DNA from: Triops longicaudatus
Taxonomy: Eukaryota; Arthropoda; Branchiopoda; Notostraca; Triopsidae
Assembly (NCBI GenBank): GCA_022885665.1
Contig: JAGQDJ010000199.1
Location: forward strand, 1 to 64,000
DNA length: 64,000 bases
Direction of reading: 5' to 3'
Positions within the stretch are counted from its first letter, which is position 1, and each line of letters begins with the position of its first letter. The notes beneath the pieces were generated by a model. It was not told the origin of the DNA and searched no databases. It worked only from the letters and a program-made list of their open reading frames with translations. A program made the position numbers and the translations under genes. This document shows, piece after piece, positions 22,561-36,800 of this stretch.

Positions 22561-24806
22561 GTACGCGTTTTCAGTTTTTTTTTCGCACTACAAGTGTACG
22601 CAATTCCAGTAAGATCTTATTAATATTCGTTCTAGCTACATCAAAAGTGCTAACCTAATAAGAAATAACGTTGGGTTTTTCCTATTTCTATCCAATTTAG
22701 AGGGTTTACGCTCTCCGGAAACGCTGAGGTAAGGTGGTTGGTATTGATCTATTCTGGTTGTAAGGTAACAGTGATAAGCCAATGGCAAAGCCCAAGAAGG
22801 GCAACAAAAGACGTGAGCTTCGAATTCTCCTCCCTGCTCAACGATAAACGGCTCGCATGGAACATGCAAAAGCTTTTTGTTCTTGCATAATGTGCGTATT
22901 CATAAATCTTCCATCTCTTTAGTATCCGTTGCTTGGCACCAAGCGTTCATAATTCCGGAAGCTGTCATTAGCTTTAGGCAACAATGTCTCCCTGTCCTTC
23001 TAGTTTTACAGTCTCTCGTATTATAGCAATATTTTTTTGTAATCTCTTTATTAACGCTGTTTGATTAGCGTTGTTCCGGCACTTTAATCAAGCGAGTCTC
23101 TAATCAAGCCAGCAATTCATCTTTTTCAAACTAAAAACGAATGTTGGGGCCGGGAAAGTTTCCAAATTGTCACCATCCAGCTCCGTAAATTGAGTTGTTC
23201 GCTCCACTTTTGCAACTTCATTTTCAGTCTGGTGCGAAGCTTATCTTCATTTACGACACCGAGCCAAATAAATAGCTTAGCATTTTTTTCGGACCCAATT
23301 CGACTTTGTTCCACCGTTTTTCACTCTTTCTCACCCACTATGGCTACATGTTACAGGCGCAAACAAGGTTAATTGGCTCAACGAGCCTATTCTACCTCTC
23401 CAGGCGCTCGAAAAAGAAAGAAGCAAGGAAATAACAAAGGAAACAGACACATAAACCCAGGTAGGCAAATCAATACTGGTGAGAATAACGCACGAAAAAT
23501 GCTTTCCTCATGGGCTCGCTTTTTTTATCATCTTTACAAATTCAAAGCTTTCTTGATGGTGAACGAAAAGTTTTCGGTGGTCTTTCTTGGTTTGTCTGTC
23601 ACTGTCGAACACTAAGTGGGTCTTTTCTATTAAAACAGGACATTTATATGAACCCAGTCACTAAAATCGTACATTACAGTAAGGCCCGAAAAGCAATTAG
23701 AGCTAAATGTGTAAAAAGGAGGAAGGTATTGTTTTTCATTGTTACGTCATTAGCTGTTGCCTGACAACTCGCCTTAGCAACGCGCTGTAAGTATTTCATT
23801 ATTCCTGGTGCTACTTTATCACTCATGGCTGGAGAAAAGAGGTTAAAAAAGGAGCCAACGTTGTAACAACGGACACCAGGAAGCGTGCTTTCATTGTTGC
23901 GGATCAGTACCGCATGAATTGAGCGTTAACCACATGTGACAGCTACAGTGTAATAATGTTCATGAAGATATGTTATTACAATTCACTGTGCGGCTTAGTG
24001 GAGTGATTACATTCGTTTCCGTAAGTATTAACATTTTGGAAGATGATCCATGATTATAAAATGAGATGCGAGCCACGATTTACGTACGTTTGACGCAAGA
24101 GAATATCCTGAAATTCTCATCTTTAATTAGTGTGACACGTGTCTTTCTCTAAAACTGTATCTTTCCTGTTACTTTCAGTATTTAAGATCAGAAATAAAAT
24201 GACCGAATTTTTATTTTTGTTATTTTTGTGGGGAACTGTCCAGTGCATTTTGCATTGTTAATTACATGGCATTGTAGTGAACTAATTACAGGCGTGTGCA
24301 GAAATGTGGGACAGTAGCGTTGTGTTTAACACGGATATCGCACCCATTCCTTACGTGCAAAGTAAAAAAAAATGTACATAAAAAGTGGTACGAAACATAT
24401 GTTCTTTCTATAGCCAACGTACCTCTTTTCTATGAACACATTACATGGGTGGTTTTTGACAATAAGCAAGTTCATAAGTTTTGTTCATAAACAAGTAATA
24501 CAGGCGCAACCACTTTATCACAAACGGTGTACCAGTTTTTTATTAACACTTGGTTTGGCTCATAATTCGGGTTTGGTAACGCGTTCAAAACTCGTTGCAC
24601 GAGTTCCATGTATAAAGTTAAGCGTAACAGTATCCGCTACTCTGTAAATCGATACGTTTAGTGGGTATTTTGTCAAATATACGCAACCGAGATTATCAAG
24701 TAAGGGAGGTGCGCGATTAAATCACAAATTTTGTAGGTAAAATATAATTATCCCTAGTTAGCAATTATATACCGAACAAAAATTGTACCAAAGTAAAATT
24801 TCGTTA
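22561..24806. other. Intergenic region, no gene recognised
   Basis: Only short frames without recognisable domains or splice context. Confidence 0.4.
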
Positions 24807-24945
24807 CAATAAACGCTATTATAACGAACTATCGGTTGTAAAGACTCCAGTTATGCGAATTTATAGTAAAATGTTTCATATAAAGAATTTCGGATATAGG
24901 CCGTTCTCTTTTCCAATTAGGTTCGTTATAGCGAAACTCTAAATG
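24807..24945. repeat. Diverged pogo/Tigger-like MITE
   Basis: TA-flanked. The left end CAATAAACGCTATTATAACG and the right end (CGTTATAGCGAAACTCTAAATG then TA) are diverged copies of the inverted ends CAGTAGAATCTCGTTATAACG seen elsewhere in the window. Confidence 0.55.
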
Positions 24946-25014
24946 TACTGGAGTTATTATTCGATAAGGGTACTAACCGAGGAGGAGAATATTTCTGTTG
25001 GACAAAACGAAGTA

Positions 25015-25286
25015 CAGCAGAATCTCGTTGTAACGAACCTACCGGGATCAATAAAAAAAAAATTCCTTATTTTCCAACTTCTTTGTATGATGTGTTTTTG
25101 ATAAACGTTTTCCATGAATTGAGAACCGTCCACTTTAAGCGATGTTCAAATAATACTGTTCGTTATAACGGGACGACAATTTGTCATAAAAGACTTTATC
25201 ATGAGAGACGACAGTTTGTTACAGAAAGGTTCGTTATAATAGACGACAGTTTGTTTCCAAAGCTCCGTTGTAATGGGATTATATTA
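25015..25286. repeat. Pogo/Tigger-like MITE with internal reiterated GACGACAGTTTGTT motif
   Basis: The left end CAGCAGAATCTCGTTGTAAC follows TA. The right end, read inverted, is ATATAATCCCATTACAACGG. Inside, GACGACA(A/G)TTTGT recurs three times, each near a GTTCGTTATAA motif. No transposase frame. Confidence 0.65.
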
Positions 25287-25299
25287 AAATACGAGTAGT

Positions 25300-28200
25300 C
25301 TATATCGGATAAGAGTGGTAGCACTACTCAAACTATCGGTTTAAGGGGGTAGATCTGTAAACTTGTAAATTCACCAACTCAGAATTCCGTAATGACACAA
25401 GTTACTGCGTCAGTAGGCGAGTAAGTAGCTAGTCTGCACTGTTTGATTAGCACGAACACCAATTCCATCCTCGTTCGTTACAAAAGGTGTCGCTGGACTG
25501 CTAAACCGTACCTGCCCACGCATTCAATCTACCGGGTACAGAAACTCATTGTTATTGTGAGCCCAAGTTCCCGCATCCCCGGAAAGTTTTATTCACGAAG
25601 TTAGTTTTGTTCCACTTTGAAAACACTTTTCTCGTATTTCGAAGGAAATATCCACAGGAGCCTTCAAAAGTTGTCCACTTGTATTGCCCCACAAGTTTCA
25701 AGTAACTAACTTACCTCGCAGGCTGCTAATTAGCAAACTTTATACCAAAACTGCGTCACTAAAACACGAAGTCTTCGCAACTAGTCAAAGACAGCGTCAA
25801 GTCATATTTTCTCGCCTATGTAGACAAAATTTTGCGCTCAGAGTAACGTCGTAATTTTAATTTTTTAAATTTGGGTTTAAAATATTGATTAGCTGTCCAG
25901 AGTCAATCAATAGTAATCCTCATTATGTTAATTAGTTTTATCACAACGCAGTTTACACAAATATGCCGTCATTAACGTGTACAATTTTATTAGGCCCAGC
26001 ACTGGAAATTTTGTAATCAACTAAATAAGCTTCAAGGACTTGGTGACAAAATTTTCACGAAGGCATTGTGAGATGCCTGTCGTTACCATGCTCCCCCCAA
26101 AGAGTTGGTGACAAAACTGTCACTGTGAAGATTGAAATACACAGTAGGTTACGGGAAATGAGAAAAGTGTCACCAACACGTGGAGTTTTAGGAATATTTT
26201 TATACCTCAATTTTTATTTTATGTTTCAGTTAAATGGCATTTTCCAAACACTTCGTAAATCTAGTTGTCACCCCACGAAAAGAGTGGCTTCCACACACCC
26301 TCTCTTTTGTCCCACAAACTGTCATTAGCAGCTATTATGCGTGTCAAGTAATCTTTCAACCCCTTTTTGTAATGTACCTTGACCACGTACGGACAGTACA
26401 TTTCCTTCCTTTGCTAATTGCCGCCGAGATAAGTATCCTCTTGTTGAAGGATTTACACCAGAGTTTTCAGCTAAGTCCTAGCCCTATAAAAGCCTTTCAT
26501 GTCGTTCAGTCGTCCTTTTATGCACGTACAGTACGTAAAAATGAGTAGGAGGAATTCCGTGAGAATGGGATGTGGATGATTTGTTTTGATTTACCGAGCA
26601 AGCGTTTGAGGATTAACAATGGAGTTGTCGTGATCGTCCCTAAGGTCAGAAATGGCGCCTGCGTCGATCATATACTGACACAAGGAAAGTCTCCTCGAAG
26701 AGTACGAGGAAAAAGTGTTTCAGTCCCTTCGCGGAAATCTCTCAGAGCTTCCTCTTCAAGGGCAGTGCAGAGATGATTCATTTGAAAGTTTGACAACCGT
26801 ACATTTGAAATACAAAACAGTGTCAGACAATAGACTTGCGTTTACTTCGCGGAAGTATTCTGAAAAACAAAAAATCTTCAGATATGCATTTTGACGGAAT
26901 TTCGTGTTAGAAACTATTATGAGATTTTCCTTCTGAGTGATAATTACGAAAAATCTTTCAATTTATGAAAGAACGAATCGGAAGCGTTTATGCAAGAAAA
27001 GTACTTCAAATCTGTGTAAGTTTAGCTGATTGGATGTTTAGAGCATTCGAATACTTTTTACTGTTTGAAGGTTGAATTTGATGTGTCAAATAAATTTTTT
27101 ATTTTTTTTAATTGATTTGGAATTTCAGGAATTTATTTGGAATTTCGGAAGCTAATTTTGAGTTTCAGGAATTAATTTATAATTCCAAGAATTAAGTCGT
27201 ATATTTGAGGCAATTTGTGCGAACGTCAGTGCTCGTTAGTGCCGATGTTGATTTGCCCCTTGGCAAAAGTGGCAGCAATTTTGTTCCAAAAAGACAACCA
27301 AAATTGAATAAAGCCTCTTCAAGGTTAACACTCGAGTTACCGTTGTTGCTTGAGTTGTGTGTTGCTTCTAGCATTATTTTACTGGCTACAGTTTCTCGTT
27401 AAGACGCTGAGAGGGTTTGGGAATCGAGTTGAAGTGGTATTCCAAGTTTCTTAGAGAAGTTGGGAAGTTTGTTAGATAAAGAAACGAGAATATGATCAAT
27501 AGATGCTGACGCGACAGCTCGGAAGTCGTTTGCGTGACAAAAGTTTTAGTATCCTATCTCCCTTTTTGTTGAGTATTCCATTCAAACAACATCTTCCTTT
27601 ATTGAAAACTTTTTTCCCTTCGCTACTTCATCAAGGGCAGTAGTAAAAAAATAATATTGAAAGTAGTGGAAAAAAGATAGAATTGCTTTGACAGATGGGA
27701 CCCAAAACATGGTAGGAAAAAAGCATAATACGGAGAAAGTCATCGGAATGATATTTTTCCCTTTGACGAGATACACTTCTTTATAGGGGGTATATTCTTC
27801 ATCAGCGCTTTTGTAAAGTTCCAGAGACTACATTTCTTTTCGAACCCGTAAAACTTCGCTATATTGTTTACGTATAGAGTCAGCGCAGATTGTGTCTATC
27901 AGTTCGATTCGGAAAACAGCTAATACAAAATGTGGACACATGAGAAAAACTATAAAGAGAAACAAAATAAAACGTAGCAATAGCAAGAAACTGCAGTACT
28001 ATGTTCTGTCACGTTGTAAAAGATTTTCTCTATTTGTGTCCATCACAATCACACTTCAGTTATTTTTAACCATTCACGGAATGAGCTCGCAATACTCGAC
28101 AATGGAGGAAGGTCAAACTTTGAAAAAAGCAACGTTAAAACACAGCTTGCGAATAAGATTGGATCTTGATACTAGTCAATATCATGTCTTTCCGTAGTTA

Positions 28201-28505
28201 GCGTAGCCAGAGTCGGGTCGTAATTCTTCCACGTCAAGATGACCTACAAAAGAGCGTTAGATAGGCCTCCTACTACAAGGTAGGATTAACCGACCCACCG
28301 CTGCGACGATCGCATCGGTGTTCAACTAGCTTCACATTCCTTATTGCTTGACATTCAGAATGTCAGAATTACTGAATTTCGAATCATTGATAATTAAGAA
28401 ACACAACATTTTATTATTACTCGTACGAATAGACCACTAGACATTCCGTACTAGCTTGCCAATGCAGCCTGTAAGGCTTGTAGAAATCCTCTTATTATTC
28501 GGATA
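25300..28505. other. Intergenic region, no gene recognised
   Basis: Short AATTTC(A/G)GGAA-type near-repeats lie at about 27110-27180. Short frames such as 27892-28197 have no ATG at their start and no recognisable domain. Confidence 0.35.
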
Positions 28506-28514
28506 CCGCTCAAA

Positions 28515-28582
28515 AAGGTCCAATGGTTAGGGTGGCTGCGTGTCATCCAGGAGACGCGGATTCGATTCCCGGCGAGGGAGGG
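28515..28582 (+). pseudogene. tRNA-Asp-like relic or tRNA-derived SINE head
   Basis: GGTCCAATGGTTAGGGTGGC resembles an A box and GATTCGATTCC a B box, at normal spacing. The loop GTGTCAT aligns with the tRNA-Asp anticodon loop CTGTCAC (GTC). The anticodon and T stems keep only about three of five pairs, and the acceptor ends do not pair, so this is not a working tRNA. Confidence 0.5.
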
Positions 28583-28599
28583 TTGAAAGTTGTGCGTGC

Positions 28600-30747
28600 A
28601 GGGAAAATTAATCCTTTCACTGCGTAAGGAAGAACATGCCCTACTGAGCTAAGAATATTCTCTACCGGGCTGACTAACAGTCCGGTATGTTATTGCGTCT
28701 TTACAGTTCCTCACGTCTGCTCTTGCCCACAGATCTAGACAGTTTCATCTACTTGGACTCGGTTCACTTCCTTTACTTGAAATCTTCAGTATTGTAGCTG
28801 AACCTCAACTCGAAAGATTCATGCCCTGATGCGGTTGTCCACAGTGACGGATGTGTCACTAGACGAACAAAGTGGACTTGTTTCGCTACGTGATGGTGTT
28901 CATAAGTGCACAATTTCACGACGCACCAAAATAGTCTATCTTCGTAGAAAGAGTCGATAACAAAAAGAATTTACGTAGCCACTAAATGACCGAACCGAAT
29001 GGTTTTTCCCCACGCAAGTTCGTGGAAGAAATACGATCTGGGAAATCGTACAAGCTCGTCTTTCTTTACAACTTTGTTTTGTTTTTGCCAAAAGTTGTAC
29101 TCTCCTTCTTTCCCATCCCTTCGCTACCCCTCCCATAGCGCTAGAAACACAGGACAAAATCTGAAGTCGAGCCAAAAATGTTACCAGGCGTAGAGAGTAA
29201 TCTAGGGCCATTTTCCCTCCGTTACTGCCTCCTTTTTTTAAGTTTTCGAACGTTGCGTCTCTAACCCTCCCTTTAGCCGAGATTCCTGTACAGTTTGGTG
29301 GTGTGCAAAGGCATCCTTAACTCTCCTGAACTCTCCACCCATTTTCCCACCAACACCGAAAATCAATAGTAAGTAACCAATGTGGCATACACAGAACACC
29401 CCTTGTCAGACCATTTTATCCATATCTCTCCGAGAATACCCAAACAAAACCTTGAAGAATATATTCCCGAGACAGTTGGACTCGTGAAAAATCACTGCCT
29501 CTAATGCGTTTCAAGGGTCGTGCACAGGCAACCAGCTACCCGAAATGACACGTATATACCTGGCAGGGCGAAGAAAGATATCCATGCACGACAATATATG
29601 AAAACTGTCATGGAACGCACGATGAAATATGATATTATTATGACGCGTGAAGATGCTTTGAGCCCTGTTCTGCACAAATTAACAATTCACCGAAACGTGC
29701 AGAAAGATTTTTGGTTATGTTTGCACGTAATATTTTTATAAGTCAGAAATTAGGTACAGTTAAGCATGAAATGAAATTTAAAACTGATCAATAGTACGAG
29801 TCGTTAAGTGGAACCGTCAGTGTCATAAAGTATATTCTCAAGCACAAGTAAGTGGTATTCACTTCAAGAATAGAAAAACTTTAGTGGAAGCAGCAATGTT
29901 AACAGTAAATATTATTTCACATTTAATTTTTATTAACAGTTAACTCAAATACATGTAGCTATTTCAGTGTGTAATTATTCAATGCGTACACATATCAATT
30001 TTTATTTCTTACAAATTGTTGCGCGTTTATGTAACTTTTACACGAAATAGAAACATAACAGGAATATTTAGAGCTTACTGAACAACCTAGTAGTACCACT
30101 AATGTAAGTTTTCTCTGTTTCATGAAGACTTTACACGTTTCTATATCGCAAGCTACAGACACGGTGTCAAGATAATGACGGCGTAACCTCGAACGGGTTA
30201 CAAAACAGACATAAATCAAGGATTAACTTGTACTCCCTTTCGTTATTACGCACATCTCAACGTCACCCTATTCAACCCGAAGCAGTAACGAATACTCCGA
30301 ACATCACCCTCCAAATGCCCCTGGGGGAAGTTTTTGGAATCAGACAAGGTGACGTAGAAGATACTAATTACTTTTTGGTCAATATCTTTACAGGAAGGTG
30401 GAAGAGATAGAACATTATAACCCTCACACAGCTTCCGGCGAACAAGACCCCCAAAGTAAGGTTCGTTTGGGCGGCAAAAAGTCCTCAGCAAGATTTTTTG
30501 CAGTAATACACGAAAGCTTGAGGCGAGAGATAAATAAAAAAAAGAGTTGGATGGATCTCCACATTCCATGAAAGGGACCAAGACGACACCGGGATAAGCG
30601 GATAAATCTCAAAGCGTTGAATTTCTGTTATTGGCTCGCACCGTACCAGCTGTAGATCGGAAATCCGTCCCAGAGCAAGAAGAACGGGGACGAGAAGAAG
30701 CAAAAGGGGAAAAAGAAGTAGAGAAAAAAAGCTTTTTCATTCCGAAA
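28600..30747. other. Region upstream of the first OXR1 exon
   Basis: No gene recognised. An open plus-strand frame from about 30603 runs into the first OXR1 exon, but without an ATG before 30748. Confidence 0.35.
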
Positions 30748-30827
30748 ATGACAGAACCTGGTACCGAACCACCTCGACGGCAACGATCTATCAAGGAGCG
30801 GCTCAAGGACGGCATCTCATCATGGCA
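30748..30827 (+). CDS. OXR1: OXR1 alternative first exon a
   Basis: ATG at 30748 encodes MTEPGTEPPRRQRSIKERLK then DGISSW, ending in phase 2 at CA|GTAAGC. Joining to 45718 (G-ACC-AAG) keeps frame and gives ...WQTKSRSVDQ. The frame is open upstream for about 48 codons without ATG, so the exon could be longer and have an upstream acceptor. Confidence 0.6.
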
Positions 30828-33800
30828 GTAAGCATACAAGAGATAATTGCTTGCCTTTAGATATGTTAGACATGTGTGCGGAATTGTATGTTTACTAACA
30901 AAAGTGCATGGAAAGCAAAAAGAACGCAATGCAGCAGAGCTTTTCTTTTTTGGAATGAGAACGTAGGTTGAATTACCTCCAATAGAAGGATTCCACACAT
31001 TTTGTCATAAACAATCAAAAGGAACCCCGGATTTAAGAGGAAAGACATTTAAAGAAAAGCTGTCCGAAGAAAATTGAGAAATAGAAAGTGAAATGTGAAA
31101 GGTCTGAAAATGAAATATCTTGTAAAGAAAGAATTGACGTGATGAAACGCGCCATTCTCATTTTTTTATTGCAAAGCTTCCCGCACTTTTCTTTGTGCCC
31201 TCTTTAACACCTACATCTTCATTCTTTTTCACCAACATTTCGACATATTACACATGAAGGGGCATACGCACGGAGGACAAATACATTCTAACTTGTAGGA
31301 ATCCTCACAAACGACAAAATTAAGATATATTAGAAGGAAGAAACAAAGCTAAGAGTTTCGCGCAATGTTTTCGTAAGAAATAACGCTGCTTAAAAATAAG
31401 TGCATCAGAAATAATTATGAATTATTATTCACTAGACATCTCAATGGTTCGATTACCTGAGTTATCTATAACGAGTTTTTGTCGCAAGTACCACTCTGTT
31501 TGCTCTATAAAGTTCTTTAATAGTTAGGTAACTTTCTGATCGATAACACTGATCTACTGAGGCATGTCCGAAAAAAAACGACGAAACAGTTAAAAGAACA
31601 AAAACAATGAAAAGAAACCCTACGATACTTTTTCATTAAAATTTTTGGGATGATTTTTCATCAAAAATGAATTGTTATTGGAAAGTTTTTTCGCGAGGCT
31701 CGCTAAGTATTGTTCCGATTTTTTTTTCGATTATTAAGTTGTGATTGCTTATACCTGGAACTAGATGGAAATTATGGCCTCACTTAATTCGTAACTCCCT
31801 TGTTTTTTTTTTGGGGGGGGGGAAAAATTTGACTCCTGCGTGAAATTGAAAGATGCCGTGTTTTACCGTTTTTACGCACCATTTTTCATCCAATTGCGTT
31901 CAGAAACTTTTTTGAAAATTGTCCTGTAAGATTTCGACAACAGAATACAGGAGCTAATAAAAAAATCCGTTATAAGAATCGTCATCATAGTTCTATGTAT
32001 GGAAAAAAATTTTCCACTGATTTATTTATTATTTTCTTGGAGAATACCTTCCGAACAGTAGTGAAAGAAATGTATTCCCCCTCCTATCAAAAGTTACCAA
32101 CATTTCTCCAATAGCTGCAAATTTTCTAACTGCTTTTTCGAAAGCTTAAATATTATTCAAAACCATACTATCGAAATATTTTGGAAAATATAATATTATC
32201 CTCTTATTTCAGACAAAAATCTCAATTTTTGGTATATTAAGTAAGCATACGATATAGCACAGTTTAATGGGAAATTTACATATACTGGGCAATATAATCC
32301 GTGCGAGGTATGACGAAGTTGATGACACAGCACAGGTGTTTTCGGGTTTGTCGTTGCCAGCTTTTACGTGTGCGAGCGATGACACGTACTTTATGTTTTC
32401 CTGTACTGCACGAAAAGGAGCATACAGAACTGAAGGAATATAGGAACACGAGAAAAAAAACTCGCACAAACTTGACATATAGCAAAGCGCCGGGGGGGGG
32501 GGGGGGAAGACTGCGAGCGAGCAGAAAAAGGACTGGTCCCGTGATTCAGTCTTATGCCCAACTCGGATACGTATCAGTTTATTGTGCAATTGTGTGTTAA
32601 AAAACCTTACTGCGAAGGATTACATTTGATTATAAAAACAAACTGAGCTTGAGTTTCTCGAAGCAAGACTGTTTTGACTATATAGTAAGTATATGAGTGA
32701 AACGACCTTGGCTATACGCAACTTAAGTACGTAAAGTAATTTCGTCTGATGGCTCAATCTTATTGGTTATCTCTACCTCTCACTAAACACGAATTAGCGA
32801 TAAGGCTAACGATAAAACGGAGATAACTCTCGAGCTGTATTATAAAACTTGACAATCAACTACCTGCGGTATCTCAGTTGCGTTGTGAGTGCGCTGCAAC
32901 GGTACAGGAGTGATTCTTGATTCAGGTTTCTGTACGCACCCCTGAAAACTTGTTTTACACTTTGATCCACTTCTACAATGTCGTGACGCAAGAATAAAGA
33001 TATTGAGCAAGTGAAAGTGGTCCAGATTGTCTCAGAACACTTCCAGTTCTCCTTTGTATAGCTTCACTAAGCTGGAAATCAGTGTCTACACGCGTTACCC
33101 ATTTTTTCTTTATCGCCTAAACAATTCGTGCTTTACCCCACTATTCATAGTGCAAAGTCACTGAAACACTCCCAACGTCTTCATTTCCTCATACTGGGAC
33201 CATTTTCCCTCGCACTGTTTAAACCGTCACGGATCCAAGACTGTCAACTTGTATATTGAGTACAGCGTACTTAAAGACCCTAAGACGTTTTCAAACTGAC
33301 GCTGAGACAACGTTTTCCACAGCTTATCAGCCGTTTTGTTAAAGACAGCTCCTCAAGCTCGAATCAAGTACTGTACTCATTACAAAGTCTCAGTTGTGAC
33401 TCTGTACCCCCCAACAGTTTTCCTGCAGCCGGCCGGAGCCAGTTTGGTTGCTCCCTTATCTTTTGTTTATAGGTGACCTGGATTGTGACTTGCTACTATT
33501 AAGTGAACGTTGCTTTTCAACGTTTACAACCTTGACAAAAAAGACGCCGAAAACCTTGTCCAAAATGGGGCTTAAGCTTGAAAATGTGTGAGAGTTTTTG
33601 GAGCATTTTGCGTGAAAAATTGTAAAAAGTCCTTGGAATCAGAAAAAAATGTTTGGCAAACATTTGCTAGTGCCCTCAAATGGAGAACGAAGGCATTCCG
33701 CGGGGTTTGAGACACCTGGCACGCAACGGAAGAAGCTCATGGGGGTGGCAGAATTGAGCCGTTCTTTGGGGACTTTGGTCGGTGGCATCGTAGATACGAA

Positions 33801-36800
33801 ACTTGTGAGTCCGGACCCCAAGTTGGTTGATGCAAGAAAGAATAAATCCTCACCGGCGTTTGACCGGCAAGATCGGAGTCGCAAACGGCTGTTTGTGCCG
33901 GCAACAGCCGAGCGCAGTCACCTCAGGAGTCGGTCGTTCGACGCGAACCGCAGGCAAAATTCGAATCAGTTGCGTTTGGCTGGGCAACTCCAGGTCGAAG
34001 GAAAGGGAGACGCAGAAGTTATGGACAGGAATGGGGAAGGCAAGGGCGCGATGGAAAACGGAGATGAAGTCTTTTCACCAGTGGGAAAGACACAAGGGCC
34101 AGGGATTACAGTGACAGGAGACGGGGAGACAAAGGTTTTTCGGCCGAGTCAGGAGGAAGGAGAAGAAGAGGATGGGAACGGAGGCCAAGTGCAGTTCCCG
34201 CGGACAAGGAGAGAAAGAGCCGATTCTTGGAGCTGGTCTTCGTCGTCCAAGAGTGCGAGCAATGCCAAGGAATCAATGCTGCCTTGGAGGAGTTCGTCGG
34301 TGAGTGATTTACGCCAAGAAGCGTCAGCTGGAGCGGCCGGGGCCAAAGCTCCGAAGAAAAAATCCAATTTATTGTCCGCTGTACTCAGTAAAAACTTGGG
34401 GTGAGTTAGGTTTTTCCTTTCATTTTCTGAGTAATATTTCGGGGTAGAACAATGGAGAAGAGTAAAAGTTGTAATGAACTCCCGAGGAGTTTGTGGTGGG
34501 TTTAATATGAAAGCAAGTTAAAATTAGAGAAGGAAGTTTAATATAAAGGAGAGAGAGTAGTATATTATGGCGTTCAAAGAAGAAATAATAATTCAAGCAC
34601 AGTTTTGGAACCGCAGCGCCTCTTTTGTTATTTCGTCCAACGTACCTTTGTTCGTTGTTGTAGGGATTTTATTTCTCAGTTTTCTTAAATTTAATCGAGT
34701 AAGTTTATCAAGGATTTTTAATTTTGTAAGATGTAGAGAGGTTAAAAATTTTTGCCTTCATGGATTTGACATTGAGATAACAGTGATTTTTAGAAAAAAT
34801 AGCAGTCGCTTTTTATGAGAGATCCTATAAACGCGAGCATTGCTCCTATCTCTCTGCAGATAATGTTTTTAGACAAATTTCGACTGGGCAATCAAATGAC
34901 TGAGACAAATGTCTCTTTATACGCGGTGATTCCTATTATTGTTCCGTCTGCGTATGACGAGGGTCTTGTAAGCTTACGGCTCTTCCTGAAAAGTAATTGA
35001 CAATTGAAGGCTACCTTCTTATAATGTACATGTGAATAGGTTTTATAGAGCTAAAATTTAAAGGTTTTGTGTAAAGTATACCTCAAGGAATTTCATGTTT
35101 GGTGTTTATTATCGAAATTTTGATTAAAAAAAATTACGTGTTTTGTTCCAAAAAATCTTTTTGAATGTTGACAAGCTATTTTTAACTAACTTTAATAAAA
35201 AAAAACAGAACCACAGGATGATACTTGACGTTTATCTTTTTGGTCTAAATGTTAAATTCTACACAAATTTTCTACAAACTCGTGCACATGAAACTCGTTA
35301 TGCGCGCGGATAATTCCTGCATTCACGGGTAAGCCAATTCGCGTATAATGAGGGCTGGGGGAAAACGTTTTTATATTTTTTATTATGTTAATTATTTATT
35401 TGTTTTGCTGAAGGCGGTATTTGCTTTATTATTCTAGGGGCTATAGCCCGTAGTTACTACATAAGTCTTATTCTCACGCAGTTATGAAAACAACATTCGT
35501 TGTCACTTTCAATACACTTTGTCAGTCACCAATTTTTCTCTATGTCGCATTCCTGCTTTTTCACACTTTATGACTGTTTCTGGACAAAGGAAATCCTATC
35601 TTGTCTTCCTGAGTCATTATTGGTACAAATTTCGTCATTTTTGGCCGTTTTTGCATCCTTTGCGACCGCACGCGCCACTCGATCCTCGTAAGACCGTTGA
35701 AGCAAACTTCAAATTTCGTTTAAGTATTTTTTAGTGAGTCATCAAGCTACAAGATTATTACTAAGCACTTTGTTTACAGTGCTTTGTACGTTACGCAACC
35801 CTATTTCGTTATATTGTAACGAAAGCCGACAAGAAATCAATAAAACATACTCACGGCCAAGGAAATTAATGCAAAGCTTTTGGACGTTTTCGTACATTTT
35901 GGAATAATTGTACATCACGCGTTGAAGAGCTGGATGCAAGAGAATGTGTTAAAATTAGAACGGTAGTCCAGATGTGTGAATATTTACATTTTTGGGAAAG
36001 CCGAATTTGCTCGAAAAGTCGTTGGCATTTGGTATTCATGGTAGTGACTCGGCGCAAAAGGTCGATGAATAGCTTTTATAGATGAAAGATACATAGAAAC
36101 CAAAAGCGAATCTTCATGGCTCGGAGTTGACTGTAAAGGAAAGCTAAAGGGAGTCGTTTTCAGAACTTCAGGCAAAGCTGCTTTTCTCTCTTTCAGGAAG
36201 TGGAAGTATTTTCAAAGGAGAAGTTTGCGTTTTTACAGTACTCTTTTGGGAACGCTTTGTGAACGCCATCTTTTTTTATGGTGTTGTTGCCTGTTATCAG
36301 CAAGCCTGGTTAGCTGGGCGCGTGATGAGATCCGAGGGAGATTTCAAAAGATCTTGCTTGAGTTACGTCAACGTAAAAGATTTTGGCTTTAACAACAACA
36401 AGAAAAATAGCTAATTTGAGAAAAATAAAGCACGGAAATGTAAGAGAGAAAATTGTTGCAATAGGCAACCCGAACTCGTGCTCGATTGACGATTAAAGAA
36501 AAATTTTATCACAATGGTTGGATCTCTCTGGAGGATTGATGAAGGCTTACCTTGTTGAACGAACATTTGACGTGAAGTGACTCTCCTGATGTTTACCTTT
36601 TCTTAGCACTTCTTATCCCCCAGCAAAAAGCTGCTTTCAATTCTAAAATGCTGTTCTGTCGGCATTGCTCGAAAGTTTTGAGCTTTGTGCTCGTGAGTCT
36701 TTTTTCTCCTTTCACCCCAGAACTCCACGTTTATAATACCTCCACACTATTTGCACTTGACTAGCGCGTATTTTATTTAGAAGTGTGACTTTCTGTAAAG

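Noticed and set aside
27892..28197. 101-codon basic plus-strand frame
   Set aside because: Starts with GTG rather than ATG and resembles no family; lacks gene context.
28515..28582. Functional tRNA-Asp gene
   Set aside because: Acceptor ends do not pair and the anticodon and T stems are broken.
30631..30747. Upstream part of the open frame before OXR1 exon a as coding
   Set aside because: No ATG in frame before 30748; kept only as a possibility of a longer spliced exon.
32492..32506. G run, with similar C runs at 15218-15232 and 45348-45361
   Set aside because: Simple homopolymers without further structure; lengths may be sequencing-sensitive.
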